From Syntrophaceae bacterium UBA6109 (GTDB lineage: Bacteria > Desulfobacterota > Syntrophia > Syntrophales > UBA6109), in NCBI GenBank assembly GCA_002428445.1, contig DIWJ01000067.1, positions 1-20,292 on the forward strand: a stretch of 20,292 nucleotides of DNA, written 5' to 3'. Position 1 is the first letter of the stretch, and the number at the start of each line of letters is the position of its first letter. The position numbers and the translations under genes are program-made. Below, in pieces: positions 1-6,673 of the stretch. Under the pieces are notes generated by a model. That model worked only from the letters and a program-made list of their open reading frames with translations. It was not told the DNA's origin and made no database searches.

Positions 1-8
1 TTCAAATG

Positions 9-1721
9 TTAATTGGACAGCCGTGTCATAAGAAGATAACTCAATTCATCCTGAAGGGACCTCAAATCATGTTTGTTCCTAGAAGCAAACAGACTGGCTT
101 CTTCGACGCGGACGCCCTCTGCGAAAGACTTATTCCTCAAGACAGCTTCTATCGCAAGTTCAGGGAGATTGTTTGGCCGATCATAGACGATGATCAGTTT
201 GAGGATATGTATTGCAGGGCCAACGGGCGTCCTCCGATCTCTCCATCATTGCTTGCCATGGCGACGATCTTCCAATTCTACCGGGACCTTTCCGACAGAG
301 AGATGGAACGAGCTGCCATGTATGACATCGAAATCAAATATGCCCTGGGACTTTCCATCGATGAACGCCCTTTTGATCACTCATCCCTCGGCGATTTCAG
401 AAAACTGCTTCTTGAGAATGGCAAAGAGAAAGAGACCTTCGACCGGATACTGGAACATCCTGTCAAGGCCGAGCTTATCAAAAGAGATGAAATCCAGCGC
501 ATTGACGCTACCCACGTGATTGCAGATGTAGCGATCCCAACCATGGTAACACTGGTCAAGAAAGGCATCTACGAGATACTGAAGCCCGTTATGAAACGCC
601 ACAAGGCAATGCATGAGAAAATAGACTCAGCTATCAACTCGGCAGAATACAGCAAAAAAGAAATCAACCACGACGCGCCTGGTCGGCTGAACATAGAAAA
701 CCGTAAGAAGAAGCTCGTCGAAGTTGTCAAGGATGCTCGTATGGTGCTGGAACAGGTGAAACGAATTAAGGGAGATGAAATCCTTGATCGCCGGGTCGAG
801 ATGCTGAGGCGAATCCTCCAGGAGAACATTACGGAGGACGAGACAGGCGCTGCGATAGAACAAGACCGCAAGAGAAAACCGCCGGACATCATAGTGTCTC
901 CCATTGACCCAGATGCACGCTATGGCGCGAAGTCAAGCACCAAGCGATTTACGGGCTACAAGGCGAATGTGACCGAAACCGTTGAGAGTCGCTTCATTAC
1001 CAATATTAAAGCCATGCGGGGCAACCGTCCCGATGGCAGCAACATGGTCGAGGCAGTGCTCGAGCAGAGAGAACATGGTTTACGACCAGTAAAATTGATT
1101 GGCGATACCGCTTATGGCGACGGCATAGCTCGGAAGGATTTGCAGGAAGAAGGAGTCACTGTCGTTGCCCCGCTCAAAGAGAAGAATACGAGAACCAGGC
1201 TTATCTATCCCAAAAGCATGTTTCATTACGATGAAAGAAAGAATCTTCTTACCTGCCCTGCGGGAATAACCACAAAGCAAAGTTATTGGGACCGTACCAA
1301 AGAAATCAGGATGTTCCATTTTCCCATGACCGAGTGCGGCAAATGCGTGAGAAATGCCGAATGCACGAACTCCAAGGATGGCAGGCGCACGGTCGGCATA
1401 AGCAAGGTCAACAAGGAACTCCGTGAAGCGGAGGTTTACAATCTCACTGAGCAGTTCAAAGAGGACATGAAGCTAAGACCGGCGGTCGAAGGCAAGTTGT
1501 CAGAGTTGGTCAGATACCACGGAATGCGGAGGGCCAGATACAGGGGACTTCAGAAGGTTGGCTTACAGTGCTACTTTACGGCAGTAGCTGTGAATATCAA
1601 GCGATGGATAAAATTGGAATTGGAAAAACTGAAGCTTCGGATACCAAGACCAGCGATTGCTTGACGATGCGGGCATAAAGGTAGAGGACTTCTTCGCGAA
1701 GATCGGACGGGCTTTACACAT
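9..1721 (+). mobile_element. IS1182-family insertion sequence, tentative boundaries
   Basis: The element is defined by its transposase gene. The boundaries are tentative. A pentamer AAATG occurs at 4-8 and again at 1722-1726, where a target duplication would sit. Just inside, the left end (9-22, with GGACAGCC) and the reverse complement of the right end (1708-1721, with AAAGCCC) form only a weak imperfect inverted repeat, about 8 of 12 positions. The left end is close to the window edge, so the true end may lie outside. It sits directly upstream of an RHS-tip remnant and may have separated it from its parent gene. Confidence 0.4.
69..1664 (+). CDS. IS1182-family DDE transposase
   Basis: A 531-residue transposase that would cut and join the ends of its own insertion sequence. 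The chosen start is ATG 69: it gives the usual family N-terminus (MFVPRSKQTGFF) and has GAAGGGA upstream; an in-frame ATG at 6 is less likely. The N-terminal 120 residues match the DUF772-type transposase domain (GRPPISPSLL, then DREMERAAMYD). Probable catalytic residues are D147 (in DATHV), D346 (in GDTAYGD) and E474 (in VEGKLSE). A cysteine cluster (C396, C423, C426, C432) looks like a zinc site, as is common in this family. Length is normal and there is no frameshift, so the enzyme is potentially active. It is the only complete transposase in the window. Confidence 0.93.
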   Translation: MFVPRSKQTGFFDADALCERLIPQDSFYRKFREIVWPIIDDDQFEDMYCRANGRPPISPSLLAMATIFQFYRDLSDREMERAAMYDIEIKYALGLSIDERPFDHSSLGDFRKLLLENGKEKETFDRILEHPVKAELIKRDEIQRIDATHVIADVAIPTMVTLVKKGIYEILKPVMKRHKAMHEKIDSAINSAEYSKKEINHDAPGRLNIENRKKKLVEVVKDARMVLEQVKRIKGDEILDRRVEMLRRILQENITEDETGAAIEQDRKRKPPDIIVSPIDPDARYGAKSSTKRFTGYKANVTETVESRFITNIKAMRGNRPDGSNMVEAVLEQREHGLRPVKLIGDTAYGDGIARKDLQEEGVTVVAPLKEKNTRTRLIYPKSMFHYDERKNLLTCPAGITTKQSYWDRTKEIRMFHFPMTECGKCVRNAECTNSKDGRRTVGISKVNKELREAEVYNLTEQFKEDMKLRPAVEGKLSELVRYHGMRRARYRGLQKVGLQCYFTAVAVNIKRWIKLELEKLKLRIPRPAIA

Positions 1722-1780
1722 AAATGGATCCAATCGTTCTTTGAAAACGAGAAGCGACTCTATATTGGGATAACTCCTCG

Positions 1781-2332
1781 ATGGCGGCTGCCCATGGCAA
1801 TCGCTGCTTCAAAAAGTGGGTTTTCCGACGGTCTCATGTCTGGAATGATCCAGTAAATTCCCGTGACAGTCATGGACTCGCAGGGGATGGAGTGAATGCG
1901 TGGCGTGAAGCGGTTTCCCGTTTTGTCTCAAATCCATATAATCCATACGAAATAGCTCCAGAACCGACGTCCCCCCCATTGGGCCATAGTGACTTTGCTT
2001 ATAATGATAGGTTTGATTGGACAAAGGAAGATAGAGGATTTACAGCGCCGTGGATACTATTTATCGGAACCTATTGGCACTTCAGGCCGACCTTTGAAAG
2101 TGTTGAGGATGTTCTTGGGGCCATCAATAAATGTAATTTAAATAAATTTGAGAGAGCAATGCATCGATTGCGGGATGCGCCATTCCATTATGATAAAGGA
2201 TATAGGACCTTGACACTCGGGCATTTAGAAGATGGGGTCACCCCAGATAATGATTTACGTGCATGGCATAAATCTAATCAAAGGACGAAGTACTTCTCGA
2301 AAATGTGGGATGAACAATGTGGATGCAAATGA
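1781..2332 (+). CDS. Orphan RHS C-terminal toxin tip (putative)
   Basis: A 183-residue protein with no good ribosome binding site at its ATG, suggesting it is the detached 3' end of a larger gene. Residues 20-33 (VWNDPVNSRDSHGL) resemble the end of an RHS core, where N-x-P-V-N...D-x-x-G-L precedes the variable toxin tip. The rest fits a toxin: H100-F, H128-x-L-x-D132-x3-H136, then H148-x3-G-x-T-P-D156. The His/Asp spacing suggests a metal-dependent hydrolase, perhaps zinc phospholipase C-like; this is inference. The same signature with identical spacing recurs in the second tip at 3724-4139. A small membrane-protein gene begins 46 bases downstream, as expected for an immunity partner. The RHS link is moderately supported; the biochemical activity is unproven. 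Confidence 0.6.
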   Translation: MAAAHGNRCFKKWVFRRSHVWNDPVNSRDSHGLAGDGVNAWREAVSRFVSNPYNPYEIAPEPTSPPLGHSDFAYNDRFDWTKEDRGFTAPWILFIGTYWHFRPTFESVEDVLGAINKCNLNKFERAMHRLRDAPFHYDKGYRTLTLGHLEDGVTPDNDLRAWHKSNQRTKYFSKMWDEQCGCK

Positions 2333-2378
2333 ACTGTGAAGACTTTATAACATGGTCAACAGTATGTCAGGATATGGT

Positions 2379-2723
2379 ATGAAATGGATATTAATGTTCA
2401 AGAATAAATATCCGCGAATTTTCAATACGATCATATTAACACCAGTGTTAGCGTTCATTTCATTACTCCTCGCTGGGCATGCTGGTGAGGGCATGATTGT
2501 TCTGAAGTTGATCTATCCCTATACCTTTTTTCTAATTGGACTATTGCAGATTGAAGATAATTCAACATGGGCAATCGTTGTATACGCAGGATTTCTGCTA
2601 TATGTGATTTACGGAGTTCTCCTCACGATTGCTGATAACAAAGGCAGGATTAAAGAGGTCAAAAGAGTTATCCTAATCGCGCATATTGCGGCAGCCATGT
2701 TCTGTATATTACTCCTTCCTTAA
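2379..2723 (+). CDS. Small membrane protein, paralog A1 (putative immunity protein)
   Basis: A 114-residue very hydrophobic protein with three to four predicted membrane segments. Start ATG 2379 is chosen over ATG 2352 because AGGA lies six bases upstream and because it places the conserved F-x-x-K-Y-P motif six residues from the start, exactly as in the paralogs at 4319 and 4731. Shared landmarks are KYP near the N-terminus, YPYTFF in the middle, an acidic ED pair, LLYVIYGVLLTIAD, and a final LLLP. It follows the first toxin tip by 46 bases. A membrane location would suit protection against a toxin acting at the membrane or periplasm. Function is inferred from position only; I know no named family for it. 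Confidence 0.65.
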   Translation: MKWILMFKNKYPRIFNTIILTPVLAFISLLLAGHAGEGMIVLKLIYPYTFFLIGLLQIEDNSTWAIVVYAGFLLYVIYGVLLTIADNKGRIKEVKRVILIAHIAAAMFCILLLP

Positions 2724-2760
2724 GCAGACATATATTCTTTCTATTATCTGATTCCGTTGG

Positions 2761-2812
2761 AAGAGGGGCAGCGCCCAATTATTCTTAATTACCCCACAAT
2801 GTATCAGGGAAT
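2761..2812 (+). repeat. Leader repeat, copy 1
   Basis: An element of about 50 bases beginning GAGGGGCAGCGCCCAATTA and ending in an 18-base match (AATTACCCCACAATGTAT) to the copy at 5098-5151. A shorter related block (AGGGGACAAGTTTATTATTC) lies at 4691-4710. All three stand just upstream of members of the membrane-protein family. The GGGGACAGCGC core resembles short repeats associated with REP-type tyrosine transposases, which is inference. Confidence 0.6.
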
Positions 2813-2828
2813 GAGACGCCTACTGCAG

Positions 2829-3203
2829 ATGCAAGTAAATGTGCCCGTGTTCAGACAACTGACAAGCTTCTATAAGGAATACATGATTGTTATCCATCCC
2901 ATCTGGGTGTCGCCGATCCTGTTTGCCTTTGCCATCTTCTGCGCCGGCGCCGGCCATGGCGTGTTGGGACCATATGTATTCTTGTATCCACATGTCGCAT
3001 TGCTTTCTCTATATTTCGATGAAAGAGAATATGGCGTGTTATTTTCGTGTAGCGATCTATTGCTGTATGTGATTTACGGCATATTACTGCATCTATCAAA
3101 AAAGAAGACTCAAGTCCGATTGGCCATAATGATCATACTGGTCACGCATGTAGCATTGGCATTGAGATACTATGCGCTTCTCAGTCCGGCGGCATTTAGG
3201 TAA
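2829..3203 (+). CDS. Small membrane protein, paralog A2 (putative immunity protein)
   Basis: A diverged member of the same membrane family, about 124 residues from ATG 2829. The frame is open from TTG 2757, but 2761-2812 is a repeat that also occurs at 5098-5151 in another reading frame, so translation more likely starts after it; ATG 2799, ATG 2811 and GTG 2847 are alternatives. From its first conserved F to the GAGHG motif it aligns without gaps over 31 residues with the gene at 4731, and it shares YP, DE, LLYVIYGILL and VTHV. The C-terminus lacks the LLP ending of the others. No clear ribosome binding site was seen. Likely immunity protein or orphan relic. Confidence 0.55.
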   Translation: MQVNVPVFRQLTSFYKEYMIVIHPIWVSPILFAFAIFCAGAGHGVLGPYVFLYPHVALLSLYFDEREYGVLFSCSDLLLYVIYGILLHLSKKKTQVRLAIMIILVTHVALALRYYALLSPAAFR

Positions 3204-3296
3204 GGCATGACGTGAACAGTCCACCCTTCCCAGGCAACACTCTTTCCCCGGCCTTTGATGTTCATGTTGGCCCGTTGCGTGGCGCTTAGCTGAAGA

Positions 3297-3752
3297 ATGG
3301 ACACGAAAACGCGTCGAGAAATGGGAAGAAAGATGCGAACCCTGCAGAAAATAGCTTACACAATATCGGGAGCCGTATTAGCGACTATCTTGTACAGTTT
3401 ATCTGGGCCATATCTCGTTTACGCACTTGCGACTGTATTCAGCCTATCCATCGAGAATGCAGGAATTGCAGATCACTATATTATTCGATCTATTTATGTG
3501 GGGACGGCGAGCATATTACATGGGTATTTTATAAATCATGTAGAATCGAATGAATTTAGAAAACAGATGATCTACAATCCGGGGATATTCTTTACGGCCA
3601 TATATATTCTTATGAATATTGACACTGCATATGCTTTAAAATACAGATATTTTCTCGAAGCACTACAAGGGGTCAGTATATGTGCTATCATCTGGCTTAC
3701 AGCTTCGGGGATAGGAATGTATTGTGGATATCGATTACTGGGGAAAAAATAG
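3297..3752 (+). CDS. Hypothetical integral membrane protein
   Basis: A 151-residue protein with a basic N-terminus and about four hydrophobic segments (roughly residues 18-48, 60-80, 97-112 and 125-146). It does not share the KYP, IYG or LLP landmarks of the neighbouring paralogs, so it is a separate family. The start is uncertain: ATG 3297 has only GAAGA close by, while ATG 3333 is preceded by GGGAAG. Its 3' end overlaps the open frame of the second toxin tip, so the junction between two cassettes probably lies near 3715-3752. A role as another immunity gene is possible from position, but I do not recognise it. Confidence 0.5.
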   Translation: MDTKTRREMGRKMRTLQKIAYTISGAVLATILYSLSGPYLVYALATVFSLSIENAGIADHYIIRSIYVGTASILHGYFINHVESNEFRKQMIYNPGIFFTAIYILMNIDTAYALKYRYFLEALQGVSICAIIWLTASGIGMYCGYRLLGKK

Positions 3753-4139
3753 AACAGGAATAGGAAAATGGTGGCAGCGCCCGTTTTTTGAGGCAAATCA
3801 AGGTCAGGATGAGAGTGTTTTCGCCAAGCCTACAAGCCTTCTCGCATTTGCATTGGGCGGAGGTAAGCTCATATTTCATTTTCCGTATAGAACCATTACC
3901 GAACTGGAACTGATGAAATCTGTGCATTTGACAATGGTTCAACAATTCGGCAGAGAATTGCATGGACTTCAAGATTCTTTTTCTCATATGGGTCTCAACC
4001 CCTTACGCACATGATAAAAGGAAATACTCCTGATGTGTACTGCGAGAACAGTCAACGAGATCAGCAGATGGAACAAGCTACACGGCGCTGGCTGAAAGAA
4101 CTGGCGAAGTCACTCGGTAACAGGCCCTTCAGGCGGTAA
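3724..4139 (+). pseudogene. Second orphan RHS toxin tip, frameshifted
   Basis: The first part is open to a stop at 4012-4014, with KSVHLTMVQQFGRELHGLQD and DSFSH. At the CCCC run (3999-4002) a shift of one base restores a second frame to TAA 4137: it reads NPLTHMIKGNTPD and then a polar tail ending RPFRR. The joined product has HF-x21-F-x-R-x2-H-x-L-x-D-x3-H followed by H-x3-G-x-T-P-D, the same as the tip at 1781-2332. Recovery of the second half of that motif in the other frame shows the shift is a lesion, or a sequencing error in a homopolymer, rather than the natural end. No RHS core lies upstream; an in-frame stop stands at 3712-3714. It overlaps the previous membrane-protein gene. Confidence 0.65.
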
Positions 4140-4140
4140 G

Positions 4141-4299
4141 ATGACAATGATCCTCAGAATAGCCGTTTTCGGCATTGTCTTGTTCGGAACGACATTTTTG
4201 CAGCGAACTGAATTCGGGTCGGGCCAAGATAAAATCGGGATATTATGGAATAATGCGAGGAACAATGGCCTGATATTGGCGTTAGGCCGCGTATTTTGA
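4141..4299 (+). CDS. Short hydrophobic-start ORF (hypothetical)
   Basis: An ORF of 52 residues whose ATG follows the TAA of the second tip by one base, a spacing suggesting translational coupling. It opens with a signal-peptide-like stretch (MTMILRIAVFGIVLFGTTFL) and then a short polar segment. It may be the 5' remnant of a secreted immunity protein cut off by deletion, or a genuine micro-protein. No family is recognised. Support is limited to its position and N-terminal character. Confidence 0.3.
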   Translation: MTMILRIAVFGIVLFGTTFLQRTEFGSGQDKIGILWNNARNNGLILALGRVF

Positions 4300-4318
4300 C
4301 ACCGAAAATGATGCTTCT

Positions 4319-4666
4319 ATGGGCGTATTCTTGTCATTTAATAGGAAATATCCATGGATAACAAAGGGGCTATTAGCAACGCCGACAGTGGCATTAATTT
4401 CCTTGCCAACCATTTTGGGAGAAGGCCCACCAAATACCATCTTTTTCAAAATCACGTATCCTTACACTTTTTTTGCAATAGCAGGATTTCAAGTCGAAGA
4501 TAATACCCTGATGAGTTTAATAATTCTAGCGGGACTCTTCCTTTATATACTTTATGGTCTTATTCTGACTATTGCAGATAAACAGTTTGTATTAAAAGCT
4601 ACAATAAGAGTCCTGATAATTACTCATGTGATAGCGTCCACACTATGTATAATATTGCTTCCATGA
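4319..4666 (+). CDS. Small membrane protein, paralog A3 (putative immunity protein)
   Basis: A 115-residue hydrophobic protein and the closest relative of the gene at 2379. Both share F-x-x-KYP, a TP pair in the first membrane segment, YPYTFF, E-D-N, ILYGLILTIAD and an ILLP ending, at nearly constant spacing. The ribosome binding site is weak. It lies downstream of the second toxin tip just as 2379 lies downstream of the first, so the two tip-plus-membrane-protein pairs look like copies of one module that diverged. It is proposed to be a membrane-bound immunity protein, by context. Confidence 0.65.
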   Translation: MGVFLSFNRKYPWITKGLLATPTVALISLPTILGEGPPNTIFFKITYPYTFFAIAGFQVEDNTLMSLIILAGLFLYILYGLILTIADKQFVLKATIRVLIITHVIASTLCIILLP

Positions 4667-4690
4667 GAGGACATACGAAAAAGCAAAAGA

Positions 4691-4710
4691 AGGGGACAAG
4701 TTTATTATTC
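4691..4710 (+). repeat. Leader repeat, partial copy
   Basis: AGGGGACAAGTTTATTATTC resembles the first part of the repeats at 2761 and 5098 and again precedes a member of the membrane-protein family (ATG 4731). The ACCCCACAATG half is absent here. Confidence 0.4.
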
Positions 4711-4730
4711 TTGAAGGGACATCCACATGT

Positions 4731-5078
4731 ATGGACAGAATCAGAACTTTTAAGAAGAAATATCCACATGTCTATTATGCAGCAATATCGACGCCAATCA
4801 CGATGATAATCGCCGGCATTGCAGGAGGTGCTGGGCATGGTACATATTTACTCATGAAATTATTTTACCCCTATATGATGTTATCAACATTCATTTTTGA
4901 CGAGATAGTGCCGAGTATATTTTTTGTAAGTCTGACGCAATACATTCTGTATGCTGTATTTATTACAATCGCTGATAGAAAAAGAAGAGCCATATATGTT
5001 GTAAGCATAATTCATGTTATTTCTTTTTCATTGTGTTTTCTTATTCCGGCATTTACATCAAAACCATATTACTTTTAG
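4731..5078 (+). CDS. Small membrane protein, paralog A4 (putative immunity protein)
   Basis: A 115-residue protein of the same family: F-x-x-KYP starts six residues after a methionine, then GGAGHG, LFYPYM, a DE pair, QYILYAVFITIAD and a terminal hydrophobic helix. The GAGHG motif ties it most closely to the gene at 2829; KYP and TIAD tie it to 2379 and 4319, so it bridges the set. A GAAGGGA lies about 11 bases before the ATG, a long spacing. The C-terminus extends past the LIP motif by about eight residues (SKPYYF). Confidence 0.6.
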   Translation: MDRIRTFKKKYPHVYYAAISTPITMIIAGIAGGAGHGTYLLMKLFYPYMMLSTFIFDEIVPSIFFVSLTQYILYAVFITIADRKRRAIYVVSIIHVISFSLCFLIPAFTSKPYYF

Positions 5079-5096
5079 CAGCTGTATTTCTCTTTC

Positions 5097-5247
5097 TAAG
5101 AAAGGGGACAGCGCTCATTTATTCTCAATTACCCCACAATGTATTGAGGAACAAGGTCGAGGAATCCATAATGATCATACTGATCGTGCATGTAATATTG
5201 ACGGCGTCATATTATCTGATTCGATATTTCGTCTTTGGTTGGTAAAG
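5097..5247 (+). pseudogene. Deleted fifth copy of the membrane-protein gene with its leader repeat
   Basis: The first about 55 bases (5098-5151) match the leader at 2761-2812, including 18 identical bases. About 17 bases later the sequence matches the 3' end of the gene at 2829: ATAATGATCATACTG is identical at 5169-5183 and 3126-3140, and the frames then read IMIILIVHV and IMIILVTHV. About 300 bases between the two blocks are missing, so this is an internal deletion derivative of the 2829 gene. A frame from 5033 to 5245 runs through it and could still be translated, but its start lies inside the previous gene. Confidence 0.55.
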
Positions 5248-5310
5248 CCGTGACAAATATATGTGCCCTTGCCAACGCTGGACACGCGTCGCACTCGGAA
5301 GAGGATCATT

Positions 5311-5796
5311 ATGAAGATCCCGGATATTATTCTTGATAAGACGTGGACGAGAATTCTGGGAGTCTATTTGCTGTGCATTGTGTCATTCCAAGTCTTCGTC
5401 TATCTTCAAATAGAAAATATCGGGAATATCTTCATTTACGATCCGCGGATAGGTCTCCATGCGATGTTGGAAATGCTTTTTCATGGAAAAATGGAAATGC
5501 CCGAAATGATGTTAATCGAATGGTTGACTGCCGCATGGTTGGGATGCATTGCAGTGCTCATGGTTCTCGGAAAGTCTCTCATCAGAACGTATGTGATCTC
5601 AGAATCAATTCTGTTCATTCTGAATGTCGTCATTGTCGCGATTCTAATATGTGAGAATTGTGGCTTTTTGGATGAATTCCCGGCTCATATAATACGTGCT
5701 GCATTGGTGATGATGATTCCTGCTACAATTATACCATTCCTTCTGATTGCTGCGCGAGCATCCATAATACGAGGAGCCATCCAACGGCTGCGCTGA
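5311..5796 (+). CDS. Hypothetical four-helix membrane protein
   Basis: A 161-residue protein from ATG 5311, preferred over ATG 5263 because GGAAGAGGA lies six bases upstream. About four membrane segments are visible (roughly residues 12-32, 69-86, 94-114 and 128-150), with a loop around residues 35-65 rich in methionine. It shares none of the motifs of the KYP paralogs. It is the last membrane gene of the cassette array. The frame directly after its stop stays open (see 5797-5955). Family unknown; a further immunity gene is possible by position only. Confidence 0.55.
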   Translation: MKIPDIILDKTWTRILGVYLLCIVSFQVFVYLQIENIGNIFIYDPRIGLHAMLEMLFHGKMEMPEMMLIEWLTAAWLGCIAVLMVLGKSLIRTYVISESILFILNVVIVAILICENCGFLDEFPAHIIRAALVMMIPATIIPFLLIAARASIIRGAIQRLR

Positions 5797-6115
5797 GGGC
5801 CATGGTTCGAGTACAATAGTCCTGAAAATCGTGTTGATCATGATTGGAGCCATTGTCGTCTGATCGTGGGCTCGCTCGCCATTGGCGCGCTGCTTCACAT
5901 CCCTCTCGATCTCCTGGCCGGGTGGACCGCGGGCTGGCATGGGTTACAGGGGTGATTGCTCCTGCAACGACCATATCCATTTGGATATTTTTACCGCCTG
6001 GTCTTGACTTGGGCACGCTCTCTCGCGACAAAGAGATGAATATGAAAACGACATTCATATTCCTTGACGCAGATTATTTCGTAGACCCATTGACGACACC
6101 ATGAGGTTTTGACCA
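5797..6115 (+). other. 319-base gap with a short coding relic
   Basis: The frame of the preceding gene stays open after its stop from 5797 to a stop at 5953-5955, and its second half (LIVGSLAIGALLHIPLDLLA) looks like a membrane-protein C-terminus. The segment just before it reads as hydrophobic (VLIMIGAIVV) in another frame, so this may be a frameshifted fragment of a lost gene. From 5956 to 6115 no gene was recognised. An AATATCC-type inverted repeat (5968-5986) is too short to interpret. Confidence 0.3.
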
Positions 6116-6556
6116 ATGCCGCTCAAGTGCACAACCTGCCTAAGGTACCTGCTTGCTGCAATTCCTATCTTATTGCTCGCTGCCTTGGTGGTCCTTGAAA
6201 GTGTCGCAGGAAACTCGGATTACCAGCTGACAAGCGGGCCCGATGGTACCTATATTGTGAATGTTTGTTTCGTTAAAAGGCACTGGGAACCGTTTACGGC
6301 AGAGGGATTCTGCTCCGTGGAGAGGGAAAGTTATAGCGTTGAGATTGCTGGAAAGGAAAGGCTCTGGGGTCGCCGAGGACAAAACGGGTATTATTATTCA
6401 TTGGATGAAGTCAAATGTGTTCCTGAGTCGTGGGATCTTGGCTATGCGTGGATTGATTCGGAACGAAAATATCTGTACCTCAATTTCTATTGGGTGTCGT
6501 CGCCGGACAATATCATTCCCTCAGACGTCAACGGGAAATATCGGTTGGCGGACTAA
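6116..6556 (+). CDS. Hypothetical exported protein
   Basis: A 146-residue protein with a signal peptide or membrane anchor at residues 9-30 (YLLAAIPILLLAALVVLESV). The rest is a soluble domain with many aromatic residues and several cysteines (C51, C66 and C99, approximately), suggesting a periplasmic or exported beta-rich domain with possible disulfides. GAGG lies nine bases before the ATG. It lies in the cassette array between membrane proteins and a HEAT-repeat protein, which would suit a periplasmic immunity protein. No family recognised. Confidence 0.5.
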   Translation: MPLKCTTCLRYLLAAIPILLLAALVVLESVAGNSDYQLTSGPDGTYIVNVCFVKRHWEPFTAEGFCSVERESYSVEIAGKERLWGRRGQNGYYYSLDEVKCVPESWDLGYAWIDSERKYLYLNFYWVSSPDNIIPSDVNGKYRLAD

Positions 6557-6673
6557 CAGGAAAGGGAAAGCGCAATCGATGAGGACGCCGTCGCCAGGCA
6601 ATGATGAGCCCCGCGAATGCCTGGTCTGGTTTCAACCGAGATGGGCTAGGAAATCACAATGAAGGGGGAAGTA

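Noticed and set aside
3204..3296. Short minus-strand frame reading like a protein start (MNIKGRGKSVAWEGW)
   Set aside because: It is too short before running into a gene on the other strand and I could not assign it to any family.
5844..6104. 86-codon frame between two small genes
   Set aside because: It has no ribosome site and a composition unlike a protein; the hydrophobic stretch is in another frame.
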